From Fennellomyces sp. T-0311 (Eukaryota; Mucoromycota; Mucoromycetes; Mucorales; Lichtheimiaceae), in NCBI GenBank assembly GCA_025266875.1, contig JALLLT010000003.1, forward strand, positions 496,001 to 560,000: a stretch of 64,000 bases of DNA. Reading direction: 5' to 3'. A program made the position numbers and the translations under genes. The first letter of the stretch is position 1. Every line of letters begins with the position of its first letter. The notes under the pieces are model-generated. The model made no database searches and was not told where the DNA came from. It saw nothing but the letters and a program-made list of their open reading frames with translations. Positions 49,244-59,596 of the stretch are shown piece after piece.

Positions 49244-50804
49244 TTGCCTTTAAAGAAGGAAGCCAAACCAGAATCGGATGAGAAGAGGATAAATCACATG
49301 GACGACCAGGCCAACATAGCTAACATGCTCATTGCTGGCATTATACTAGCGTACAATCGTTTCAAAAAATGAAAATGTGACATGTTATATAGTTGAAGTC
49401 CATCAGGTTTTCCTGTACGTAGAGTATGGTAAGAGTATCTTTACTTATGGACAAGTCTCCGCCGAATCAATCTACTACGTATCCAATCAATCGCATTCAT
49501 GTAAGCGCTAGAAATATCTGATCTCAGTAATAGAAATCAAAAAGTATACTTTATACCAACTTACCATAAGCAAATGGAACAGATGATCAAATATAGGATA
49601 GTAGCGTTGCATACAGCGGGAACGTGTTCTTCTATAAGTATCATACTCTCCAAAGCTTCTTTAAAGTCACCTACCAAGTAAGAGTGGTTGATGCTTCTAC
49701 CCGAAGGCCACACCAACCACAATCGCCAACGATGTCGCCACCTGTACCGTGGCAAGGCAAATCACTTTTTAGGATGGTACATTGCCCTACCACCAGGAGA
49801 GCAACGGCGAAGGAAAGATGCTTAATAAAAAAAACTGAAAAATACAGCTGTCGTCAGCAATGCAACACCGTATATTTATTACCCAACCGCGCCTTACTAT
49901 GTGTGCCAAGGAATCTTGAAAATTGTTGTGGACGTTTTCGTCACTAGAAACGTCACATATAAGATCGATATACTCTAGTGTTGACATAAAATACATACAA
50001 CTCATTTTTACGAAAAAGTCCAAGGAGCAAAGGTGCTTTGGCTAAGCAGCATATTTATACCTGACTACGGGTAAATTAATCGTGATTCATTAATAAAACT
50101 GGTTCATTGATAAGAGATTTTCAAGCGAAATGGAAGCACTCGATGATATATCACAACAAAAACGGACAACGTGCCATAAATAAATGCTGATGTGCCTACG
50201 TACATTCATTCAGAGCACAGCTCCACCCATCGCATCGCGGCAAAAGCTGCATGATAAGCAAGTTATTGATAATTGGAAGCAGGGTACTGACGACACGGCA
50301 TGGCATTTGAGTCTTCTGAGCTGTTTAGGTAAGTGTTGATTTAGCGGATATTTGTTCGTAACAAAAGATACAGTATGTATATATCTCGATCGTTCTTACT
50401 GTCGAGTTATTATCAGTAGAGAGCCACAACCCTCATAACTATCAATACTAATGTACTTTTATACCTATGTAGTCTTTAGATACGTATTTGAATCTACAGA
50501 GATATATAATATGATCGTTGCAGTTCTTAAGTTTGGTTGTCATACTCGCATACGTTCGGGCATTCATTTTCTTCTTAAACATGGCTGAGAAGCCTAAGCG
50601 AACTTTCACCCAGCTTTCTATACAGTCTGTTACCGGAAATTATAGATGACACATTAAAAGCAGTCAACCAGATCTACCATGATTTGACTGTAGTAAGGAA
50701 TGGCTCAAGCTCAAGCTTTTCGAAATCTTTATGAAAACTCAGCAATTATAAGTCAGCCAAGCTATTTGCTCGTCAAGTTCTTTCCTCTTGTTTCCCACTG
50801 CAAC
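49244..50804. other. Intergenic region, no gene seen
   Basis: AT-rich sequence without a supportable gene. A short frame from an ATG at 50184 (about 48 codons) ends at a good GTAAGT donor at 50329, but no continuing exon could be found. Confidence 0.4.
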
Positions 50805-51960
50805 ATGTACAACGGCATTGGTCTCAATACCCCTCGTGGTTCAGGTAAATACACGATTAAATGCCGTGGTGGCAGGATCATATGCTAATTCTCTCTGCAG
50901 GAACGAATGGCTACGTTGTGCGCAACATGTCGTTCGTCCGACCGCCCAGGACCGACAAGATGCAAGATTTCAGCGATCTCAAAGCGGAAAAGCCAACGAT
51001 ACGAGCACCCAACAGAGACATTTTACTGCATGATCGAAAGCGTAAAGTTGAAGTCAAGTGCATGGAGCTTCGCGTCCAACTGGAAGATGAAGACTTGAGT
51101 ACGGACGAGATTGAAAACAAAGTGCAAGAACTGCGTGAATCGCTCATGAGCAACTTTGACGAAGTTCAGCCAAGAGACGCTAAAAGGTAAAAGTCAAATG
51201 GCTTTGCGTATTCAACTTTATTTACCGGACAACCACCAGCTTACAGGATCACGAAACGCATCAACGTAACGCAGCCAAGGAGGAAGAAAACAAAAAGATG
51301 ATGAGGGCGTTGAGAATCGACAGTTCGTCGTATGTCGAAGGCGCGGCGTTTGACCCAGAGGTACAGGAAAAGAGACGACAGGAAAGGATTGCCAGGCATC
51401 AAGCTGCAGAGGAAAGTAGACTCAGAAACATGGAGAAGCGCCGACGACGTGATCGTAGCCCAAGTCCATATCGCAGCAGAAGAGACGACGGAAGCCGGGG
51501 CAAAAGACGACGCACCAGAGGAAGATCACCAACACCGTCGTCATCTGGATCTGATTCGGAAGATGATCAGGATAGACGATCAAGAAGACGTAACAGCCGT
51601 CGCAGCCGATCTTATAGCCGTAGTGCCAGCGTTGACAGTCGCGACAGAAGAAGACATCGTTCCCGTCGTCGCTCACCTACCCCTTCAGTCAGTCGCTCGC
51701 CAAGTCGCTCAGTGAGCCGTTCACCCAGCCGTTCCCCAAGACGTTCGCGTCGTCGTTCGCCCAGTTATAGTCGCTCAGAAAGTGAAGATGAGCGTGATCG
51801 AAAGTACAGCAGCCGTCGTCATCATCGCTCTCCAAGCAGCGATTCTCGCTCGCCTAGTGTGGAATCAGACGGAAGAAGAAACCGAAGGGATCGATTCCGT
51901 AGCATCAGCCGTAGCGTCAGCCGGAGCGCGAGCAGCGACAGTCGAAGCAGCAGAGACTAA
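50805..51960 (+). CDS. Cwc21/SRRM2-type spliceosome protein with RS domain
   Basis: Component of the catalytic spliceosome that binds Prp8/Snu114 in yeast (Cwc21); the animal version is SRRM2. Exons 50805-50844, 50901-51186 and 51240-51960 give 348 residues. The extreme N terminus MYNGIGLNTPRGSGTNGYVV, then RNMSFVRPP, is diagnostic. The Cwf21 domain follows (about residues 50-110: RKRKVEVKCMELRVQLEDED, then TDEIENKVQELR). From about residue 165 the protein becomes a long Arg/Ser-repeat domain. Exon 3 starts at a CCAG acceptor at 51240; the nearer TACAG would break the frame. The start at 50805 is fixed by the conserved N-terminal motif. The RS domain makes it closer in layout to SRRM2 than to short yeast Cwc21. 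Confidence 0.93.
51600..51955 (+). repeat. RS-dipeptide-coding repeat region
   Basis: Imperfect tandem CGC/CGT-AGC/TCA units encode successive Arg-Ser dipeptides (for example SRSPSRSVSRSPSRSPRRS) at the C terminus of the Cwc21-type protein. It is a diverged codon-level repeat, not a simple microsatellite. Confidence 0.7.
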
Positions 51961-52227
51961 GCTACGGTGATTCTCGTTTTTCCTTTCATCATTACGTAGT
52001 TATGAACATACCAAAATAAAAAATCCACTTGTTTATGTCATCTGTTCGAGGAAGCAGCAGGAGATGATATGGCAAGGGCGCGTGTCGCTGTCTTCTTGAG
52101 TACGACATCACACGCTTGGATTGCGTCGAGCGTTTTCAAGATCGGTTGCGGACAAACCTTTCTCCCGATGCCCATTTAAAAAGGGTAGCCAACGTTCTGC
52201 TTTCACAGCTTACAAATCCATTTTACC

Positions 52228-53046
52228 ATGGCAACAAGACTCAAGATCGACATTGTTAGCGACACTGTGTGCCCTTGGTAACTAATAGGGAGCTAGCTTT
52301 TTACATTTCCTAACGCGGAAAAATAGGTGCTTCGTTGGCAAACGACGCCTCGAGAAAGCCATTGCACAGTTCCAGTCCACAAATCCGAATGTTTCGTTTG
52401 ACATCGAATGGCATCCGTTCCAGCTATCACCCACAATGTCCAAGAACAACCCAAAGCTGAAGCTGGAACATTATAAGCGCAAGTTTGGTGAACAACGTAC
52501 CGCCGAGATGATTCCATATATGCAAAGTGTCGGCGAGCCTGATGGAATCAAATTTTCCTATGGCGGCGTGATGGCAAATACGCTGGATTCGCACAGACTT
52601 ATCTACTGGTCCAAGCAGTTTGGAAAGCAGAACGAAGTCGTCGAAGAACTCTTCAAGGATTATTTTGAGCGTGAACGTAACATTGGTGACAATCAAGTAC
52701 TTGCTGACGCCGCAGAACGCGCTGGTCTTGATAAAGAAAAGGTATTATCGAAGCACGATCCAAATGGTTTTGAGGATGCTGAGATGTCATAGGCTCTGGC
52801 TTATTTGAACTCGGATGCTGACGCTGACTTGGTGAGAGGCGAAGCCGAACAGAACAAGGCAAAGAGCATTAGCGGTGTACCTCAATACTCCATCCAGAAC
52901 GGGTAATACATAGGATCTATTTATTGCATGAATCCCATGAACTAACATACCCCAGATTCGTGTTCACTGGCGCACAAGAGCCACAGACATTCACTGCGTT
53001 TTTCGAAAAGGCATTATTGAGAGAGCAAGAGAAGCCATCACTTTAA
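52228..53046 (+). CDS. DsbA/FrnE-like thioredoxin-fold oxidoreductase
   Basis: Exons 52228-52277, 52327-52741, 52793-52902 and 52956-53046 give 221 residues, the usual length of FrnE/2-hydroxychromene-2-carboxylate isomerase-like DsbA proteins. The active-site region DTVCPWCFVGKRRLE keeps a CPWC motif, split by intron 1. EWHPFQLSPTM, ANTLDSHRLIYWS, ELFKDYFERERNIGD and SGVPQYSIQNGFVFTGAQ are family blocks, including the cis-Pro loop (GVPQ). Intron 3 (51 nt, 52742-52792) is in frame and ends at TAG, so the genomic frame appears to stop early at 52792. Without splicing, the protein would lose its C-terminal 65 residues. It converges on the Kelch-BTB gene, 57 bp away. Confidence 0.9.
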
Positions 53047-53103
53047 CATTATAAAGGAAAATGTACTTAAATTATAATAAACATATATTGTATTGCACAA
53101 CTA

Positions 53104-55416
53104 TTAAAAATTCATGGAGAACTTATTACCAACTGTTTCTAAGAATGCCTTCCTCTCTTTCGTGCCCTTCTTGGTATCCTTTTGATCCTTTTTATTCTTG
53201 GATGACTTGCTGGGTTGTGGTGAGCCCGGCATGCCACTGCTGACGCTAGTAGGAGTCTCAGGAATTCTGCTATGCTGCACACTTCCGTGGCGTGGTGTTT
53301 GTGGAGGGCTTGATGATGATCCTGGGTATCGATATGCATCTGTGCCGGCACCAGCATATCCTTGACTGAATGATGGACCCATTCGTGACGTTGTTGGTTT
53401 CGCAAATGGGCTGCTCGGTGATGGATAAGATGGGGTGCGGTTACGTGCTGCTGGGAACTTGGGGCTTGTGTTCGACAAGTGATCAAACATTGCTGACATT
53501 GGTGCTTCATCCATAGCCTGGCGCTGTCCCATAACGCTTGAAGATCTAAACGTACTCGCGGTTGGTGATGTCGAGCGTTGACTCTCCCTTTGTGATCGTC
53601 GTGGTACCTGGCCATCGCTTCTGCCAGATACCGATTCAGCGTACATGGAGTAAGTGTTTTCGCGGGGTGTCATTGGTGGATGCTGTTGTTGCTGTTGTTG
53701 CTGGATCATCTTCTTTGCTGCAATCATCATCTTCAGCGCACGGACTTGCAAGCTTGTTTGGTGTGATAAGGCCGCCGTTTCAAAAATCAGGGGTGCAGTC
53801 GACATGTTCAACATTTGGTGCAGCGCGTGGGTTGCTAGATCGCGTAACCGGGGCAACTCGTACATGTCTGCCAACAAAAGAAGCTGAGATAGGATATGTG
53901 GCTGGTATTGTTGGGCTGTCAATAGATTGTCTGTGTACAAGAACTGTAAAAGTGCAATCACCACTGAGTGCGGGTATGGGAAAGACATGCTGTGTGCCTT
54001 TAGAATTTGCTGTGGTTGCTGTGGCGTTTTGTCGTCATCTTCGTCATCTTTTTCTTCATTTTTGCGAGTGTTGATTGTTGCTCGATTCTCCTTCATCAGT
54101 TGTTCAAAGTACGGCCATCGCTGACACAGAACAGCTGAGTTGACGGGAACAACCTGGTTCTCGATGGTGATGATGCGGAAATCCGATACAGCCGGTTCAT
54201 TTAACAAGCTCAGACCCATTTCCTGAGCCAATGTCGAACACGTTTGCTTTGGAAGATGATACACACCAAATGCTTCCATATCGACCATGGCAATATGATC
54301 AAAGTTGACTTGCCGATGGTTGTAATCATCCAAGAGGTTGCGTCCACGATGACCAAACACAATAAACCGGTTGGTCGATTCGTGGAGCACACCGCGATTC
54401 CACGAGCCTTGGGTAAATACAGAGCCGGTTTCGATGCGTGACCATGTCAATGTTCCCAAATCAAGCGCCCAGATGGTGAACGATTGGCTTTGGGGCGACA
54501 AATAGGTACCTGCAAGGACCAGATGATGGCCGAGCGTGTGACCAGTGGGGAATCGGAGACCAGGTGGCATGGCTGATCCAGTCATGTAGTTTGAGCAATC
54601 CTCAACGGCAGATGATGCACCTGAGGGCGTAAATATAAGCTGGAGTTCCCGTTTGACATCGGCGAAATTATAGTTGGTATACAAATAGATTGGACTTGAA
54701 GATTCGACGACTTGTGGATCAAGTGTGCCGCCAGCGGCGTTCCTTTGCGCATCCTCGTTGTCGGTGAGACCCATACTCTCTCTGAGCATGATGGGTAGGC
54801 GAGTTCGTGGTGGAGCGGTGATGGCAATGGATCTGTAGGCGCCCACGTGCTTGTCGAATGTTTTGGCATGCACCCACTCCCATGTCTTGAGATCTAAAAC
54901 GTTGATTTCTCCTAGATAGCCATTGTTCATATCCTGGCCTCCAATCACCACCAGCTTATCCTCTGCGATGGCCGACAAGTGGGCATAGCGAGGCCTGGGC
55001 GCGAAGAGCGACGGCTCGACGCTTGGCCGCTTCCAGGTCATGGTCTCCACATCGAACACCGAAATGTCGTCAAGGACACATAGGCCATCGGTCGAAACGC
55101 GCGAGTAACCCATACCACCAAATACCACAATGGTGTTCTTGTATACGTCTGCCGAATGGAAATAGCGTGGTTTGGGCGGTTTGGCTGAATCAGGCGGTGG
55201 AATATGGCGTGACCACTGCAGCGTGTTCAGATCGAGCACGTACATATAGTTTGTCATCTTTCGTGAGGTCACCAGCCGCCCAGCGAACACAAACACTCGG
55301 TCGCCTACGACTGTCATGGAGGCGCCAACCAGTGGCGGAGGTGTTTCTCCAGTCGTGTTGTGGGTCTGCGTGATGATCCCAGAGATGGACTGCATCTGCG
55401 TTGTTGCCGACGGCAT
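53104..55416 (-). CDS. Kelch-repeat and BTB-domain protein, Ral2-like
   Basis: A single intronless frame of 770 residues. Residues about 25-400 hold Kelch-type repeats (DRVFVFAG, NTIVVFGGMGY, DKLVVIGGQDM, HHLVLAGTYL, NRFIVFGHRG), forming a beta-propeller. Residues about 410-545 match a BTB fold (ESFLPV-less variant: DFRIITIENQVVPVNSAVLC, FPYPHSVVIALLQFLYTDN, LLLLADMYELPRLRDLATHA). The C terminus is low-complexity, with a seven-Gln run, Ser/Pro-rich stretches and a Lys-rich tail. The Kelch-then-BTB order resembles fission yeast Ral2, a Ras-pathway factor, and LZTR1. That functional link is inference. The start is the first ATG. Lack of introns contrasts with all other genes here of this size. 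Confidence 0.85.
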   Translation of the reverse strand: MPSATTQMQSISGIITQTHNTTGETPPPLVGASMTVVGDRVFVFAGRLVTSRKMTNYMYVLDLNTLQWSRHIPPPDSAKPPKPRYFHSADVYKNTIVVFGGMGYSRVSTDGLCVLDDISVFDVETMTWKRPSVEPSLFAPRPRYAHLSAIAEDKLVVIGGQDMNNGYLGEINVLDLKTWEWVHAKTFDKHVGAYRSIAITAPPRTRLPIMLRESMGLTDNEDAQRNAAGGTLDPQVVESSSPIYLYTNYNFADVKRELQLIFTPSGASSAVEDCSNYMTGSAMPPGLRFPTGHTLGHHLVLAGTYLSPQSQSFTIWALDLGTLTWSRIETGSVFTQGSWNRGVLHESTNRFIVFGHRGRNLLDDYNHRQVNFDHIAMVDMEAFGVYHLPKQTCSTLAQEMGLSLLNEPAVSDFRIITIENQVVPVNSAVLCQRWPYFEQLMKENRATINTRKNEEKDDEDDDKTPQQPQQILKAHSMSFPYPHSVVIALLQFLYTDNLLTAQQYQPHILSQLLLLADMYELPRLRDLATHALHQMLNMSTAPLIFETAALSHQTSLQVRALKMMIAAKKMIQQQQQQQHPPMTPRENTYSMYAESVSGRSDGQVPRRSQRESQRSTSPTASTFRSSSVMGQRQAMDEAPMSAMFDHLSNTSPKFPAARNRTPSYPSPSSPFAKPTTSRMGPSFSQGYAGAGTDAYRYPGSSSSPPQTPRHGSVQHSRIPETPTSVSSGMPGSPQPSKSSKNKKDQKDTKKGTKERKAFLETVGNKFSMNF

Positions 55417-57344
55417 GTCGTTGATTGTTTTCTCGAGATCGTTTAAAGTGCAAAAGGACCGGAGAGAGGAGGCAAAGCAGGTGTTTCCCTGGTCAGTATT
55501 GCTTGTTCAGTCTGTGTAAAATATAAAAAAAAAACGAAAAGCACAGAAAAGAAGGAACTTGAGTGGAACTGGGAAATGAAAACTTATCTCTTGTGTTGCC
55601 TAGATGCATGCTTGTGAAACATCAGCAATGTCCGCGTCCACTGTCTTGGAAACGTCATGATGACAGTCCATTCCATCTCATTTCTCCCTGCTCCTTTACA
55701 ATCATCGAGTCAGTAACGTAGTTCGAACGATATCGCGGTTATATAGTCAAGGAGAAAGGATGGGCCCGAGTAATACTATGTGCCACACGCGTTTACCAAA
55801 AGTTTCACACATTGCCGGAATAAGTCTAGTCCAGTGCCGAAGCACCAAAGCTTATTATCCTTCACCCAACAGCGGAATATAATTAGTGATCACCATTGGC
55901 TTTTACCCTTGCCACTTGAGCTAATACATACCATGACGATCAACTCTCGCTAAATATGTTACTAAGAATAAACAAGTATCAAATTTGAATTATCGTATCA
56001 TTACAGGTATTGGCGATTCAAAGAAAGTAAAAAAAATAACCTTGCTTCTTTCTTGGTATGGCTTGGTGTATTTTGAAATTGCTTTAACATCTAAAAGGGT
56101 AACTTAACTCAAGGATTGATGCTTAGCTATTTTTATTCCCCTCTTTAAATGACGTAGCGCCAAGTTATTGGCGTGTCTCCACGAGTCTAATGTTGTCTAA
56201 CGCACTTCTGGAAGCGCATTCTACACGGAAAGGTTTTTGGCATTTTTCAATATATCATATTGGTCACCGAATCGTTGTCATTTGAGGAAAAAGCTATCAT
56301 ATTGTTCCGCGTTTCGCGCGCTATAAACTGGTGCGCGCCACGTGATGGAAAGGTTTATGCGTTACACCAAATTGACTGAGTTACACACAGCCTCCACAGT
56401 CGCTTTTAATATGCTTGCAACTGGATCGGACAAACTAACGTTTATCGAAATTGAATCCCTGAGAACTAATCGGTAAAAATATCAGGTTCAAAGAAAGTCT
56501 GATTATTTACTCTTATTGTTTCCCGTTAAGCTATTTTTTAAACTGTATTGCATAACTCGTGCTGCATCCAAATGTAGCCTGTTTCAATGTTACTAAGAAA
56601 CTATCATATGAAGCGACTATTCCATACGCAGCAGAAACACACAGCCCAAAAAATGGGACGTGCACAATAAGCCAGCAATGCTTTCTCTATAACCCACCGG
56701 GCTATTATAATTTTCATGGATAATAGAGCGAAAACCACAGTTTGGCAATTAAAGTATCTGAGATGCCCTAATAAAATAAATTTATTAAAAAGGGGAGGTC
56801 TTCTCGCTTCATTTGGCCAACTAATAGAGAACCCATACGGGCAATCTTAGAACATACTATAGTGTACTTTTCCGAAATGTACCGCAGAGTTGCTCTAGCG
56901 TATTCCACCCTTTTATCAGATACTACTAATGAAATTCGGAATAGCTAATGAAGTCAAGCCAGTACCATACGCTTACAGATATCTATACGAGAGGTATTGA
57001 TACTCATTGCATTCACAGGTTTAAGTCGGTGCTTATAAGTGAGTTAAAATATAGGCTTTTTTGATCGAATGATATTCAGCCAATTTCCACACGAAATATT
57101 ATATGTAATAATTACCAAATGATGAGTACAACACACGAAGTGCGTATTTGGACCATTATGGCAGCACTTTTGCTACCGGCGATGGTAACAGTGCTGGAGG
57201 TTCTGTGATATTTCGCCAAATACTTGACACCTTAAATGACCTGAGTGACTTGCTAAATCCGGGCCGGAACATTGTACTCGCGGGCGGGCGGTGGGGCTCA
57301 TACACCGTTGCCCAGCGACAATCGGATCACCCTCTTTTTCGAAC
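55417..57344. other. Divergent intergenic region Kelch-BTB/eS24
   Basis: About 1.9 kb with two promoters at the ends and AT-rich sequence in between. No gene was recognised. Just before the eS24 start codon a C/T-rich segment (57330-57340) resembles the pyrimidine initiator of ribosomal-protein promoters. Confidence 0.45.
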
Positions 57345-58133
57345 ATGGTACGTATAGTCATACCTTAGGACTAACGAATGCCTATTTGACACCATGGGAG
57401 AGGAGGGGGATGGATGGATGAATGAATGGGGGAATGGATTTTACAGGATGGATGGCCGAACCATATTTTTGTATCGAACACGAACTCGACGATATCGACA
57501 CTATCACCAAAAAGGGGGGCAGTGATTAGTTGTAGAAACCAACGATGAAGCGCAACGCTATGGATGGGATATGGATGGATGGATTTGGAGAGACGGGAAG
57601 AGGGTGTTGAATGGGCATTCATTATGCGAATTGAGAAAAATGTCGAATTAACACCAATGCGAACCGTTTTTAGGCTGACGCTGCAACTGTTACTATCCGC
57701 ACCCGCAAGTTCCTTACGAACCGCCTGCTCCAGCGCAAGCAAATGGTTGTGGATGTCATCCATCCCGGTCGCGCCACTGTCGCCAAGGAGGAGCTCCGCG
57801 AGAAGCTCGCCAAAATGTACAAGGCCAACAAGGAGGTTGTCTCTGTCTTTGGCTTCAAGACCCACTTTGGTGGTGGTAAGACCACCGGCTTCGCCTTGAT
57901 CTACGACTCTCTTGAATCCCTCAAGAAGTTCGAGCCCAAGTACCGCCTTGTCAGAGTACGTGTTTTTATATCGGACGAATTAGGAAGGGAGCAATTGATA
58001 TTGATGGAATGCGTTATAGATTGGCCTTGCTGAGGCTCCTAAGGGTGGTCGCAAGCAGCGCAAGGAGAAGAAGAACCGTGCCAAGAAGTTCCGTGGCACG
58101 AAGAAGGCCAAGGCTTCTGCTGGCAAGAAATAA
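57345..58133 (+). CDS. RPS24: 40S ribosomal protein eS24
   Basis: Structural protein of the small ribosomal subunit. Exons 57345-57347, 57674-57955 and 58020-58133 give 132 residues, the normal length. Exon 1 is the ATG alone (ATG|GTACGT); exon 2 begins [19 protein letters not shown] and continues [32 protein letters not shown] and TGFALIYDS. Exon 3 carries the basic tail [20 protein letters not shown]. There is no other in-frame ATG before the conserved N terminus, which supports the one-codon first exon. Intron 1 is 326 nt, far longer than most in the window, and contains TGGA-type repeats. Codons are strongly biased to C/G-ending forms, as in a highly expressed gene. Confidence 0.93.
57408..57590. 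repeat. Interrupted GGAT/TGGA tetranucleotide repeats in intron
   Basis: Clusters of TGGA/TGAA units at about 57408-57460 and 57560-57590 lie in intron 1 of the eS24 gene, separated by non-repetitive sequence. Confidence 0.65.
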
Positions 58134-58755
58134 ACGCTGCACGTCTAGAGAGAAACTCGCCAACGTTCTTTCTCTTCTTTTCATGTTGTGGATTTGCCCG
58201 ATTTTACATTATACACACATTAAAAAAGTTCAACGTATTGTAGATCGCAATCCGTAACGAAATTCATGCGACTTGTTTTCATAGTGAGGTACTTTGGCTG
58301 ATTCGGCTCGTCACCACCGTTCTTTGCCCTTTTGCGACTTGTAGTAGTCTGTTGCTACTATCTACGCGCTTTTCTTTTCCATCGCGTCAAAGCTGTTAAA
58401 TATATCGCTGCATGTCGCAATCATATATTGCAAAGGAACCCTTAAACTGGACGTTGATTAGATTTATGTGCTTGCAAAACAGGCACTAGCTATCACAGGA
58501 ACCGAACCGCGGTTTATGATTGAAGCCCAGCATCACAAGTCATGCATCGCCTTACAAAAGATGCATGCTATTAGCAATATCCTGTGAATTAAAATTTGGA
58601 ATATGTACAGCTTGTCAACAAGTTACTAGTTACTGGAATCCTTGATGGTCACTCTACCAATTCATTGCAGACCAAAAACTGTTCTGGTAAGCATTTCGGT
58701 CCTGGAGATCTACCGGAATTATCAAAATAAGTTATCAGGCTACATTACATAAAAT

Positions 58756-58768
58756 AGCAATTGATCTT
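58756..58768. repeat. Left target-site duplication of LINE insertion
   Basis: AGCAATTGATCTT; matches AGCAATTAATCTT at 59444-59456 in 12 of 13 positions. Confidence 0.75.
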
Positions 58769-59443
58769 TATATTTCCAACGGTAACCCAACCGGATCGAC
58801 CTCCTCGGGCACCCCCTCGGAAGATCATACATATTCTACACACTGGCCCCGGGCGATTACGCCAATACTGGCGAGAATCTCTGGCGTCTCAGACAACCCC
58901 AGCTGTCATTGCCACTTCCCTTAGCCCTAGGCTATGGAAACGCTTCTGGCAAACTAAACTTCCCCACGGTATCCGCACTACTTGGTAGCGTATCCTTCTA
59001 AATCGCCTATCGAACAAAGCACACCTACACCGAATAATGCCCTCCAAACATCCAACTGATCTCTGCCCGATTTGTGAAACGGAACCGGAAACTGTGCACC
59101 ATTGCGTGGTAGAATGCCCACTGAAAACTACTTTCTGGATTTATGCTCTTCAAGCTATCCGCGCGCCACCTGAAGTCTCTTCAGAACACATTTGGGAGGC
59201 TTTGAACTTGCGCTCCAGCTCGCCGACGGACTATTGCGCACAGAACTTACCGAGACTCGGACTTATACTCCAAACGGTCTGGGCTGTGCACTGGCGAAGC
59301 GTACTGGATGGATTGCCATGGAACTTCTCTGTCGCCAACAATCATCTAAACGAATTAATAGCTAGATATCCCTCTATTGTCACATCCGATAATCCTATAA
59401 ATTTGGAGGCATAAGCCCCAAATAATAAAACATACAAAAAAAA
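58769..59443 (+). mobile_element. 5'-truncated LINE (non-LTR retrotransposon) insertion
   Basis: A 675-bp insertion with LINE hallmarks: a 3'-terminal part of the reverse transcriptase ORF, a 3' A-run (about 59436-59444) and flanking 13-bp target duplications with one mismatch. The protein frame includes WKRFWQTKLPHGIRTTW, then RILLNRLSNKAHLHRIMPSK, then the zinc finger LCPICETEPETVHHCVVECP, and ends at 59414. One TAG (58986-58988) interrupts the frame; it stands where this class usually has a second Trp (TGG), so a single G-to-A change explains it. Absence of the RT catalytic domain shows 5' truncation. Confidence 0.82.
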
Positions 59444-59456
59444 AGCAATTAATCTT
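59444..59456. repeat. Right target-site duplication of LINE insertion
   Basis: AGCAATTAATCTT directly after the A-run; near-identical partner of the copy at 58756-58768. Confidence 0.75.
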
Positions 59457-59596
59457 CATGTATGACGAAGCTTATAATTTAGTTAACAAATCACTAGATT
59501 ATATTACTGCTTTTATTTTTCTAGTTTCACTGTTATAATCATAACACGAACGTATAAAATTGTGAAGTGGGAGATGTTTATGATATCGACATACAT

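Noticed and set aside
50184..50335. Short frame starting with ATG and ending at a strong GTAAGT donor
   Set aside because: No downstream exon with an acceptor and continuing frame could be found, and the 48-codon peptide matches nothing known to me.
52788..52792. Apparent premature stop in the DsbA-like gene
   Set aside because: It is the 3' end of a 51-nt GT-AG intron; splicing restores the family sequence.
57148..57357. 69-codon frame overlapping the eS24 start
   Set aside because: Different frame from the ribosomal protein and no similarity; the region is better explained as the eS24 promoter.
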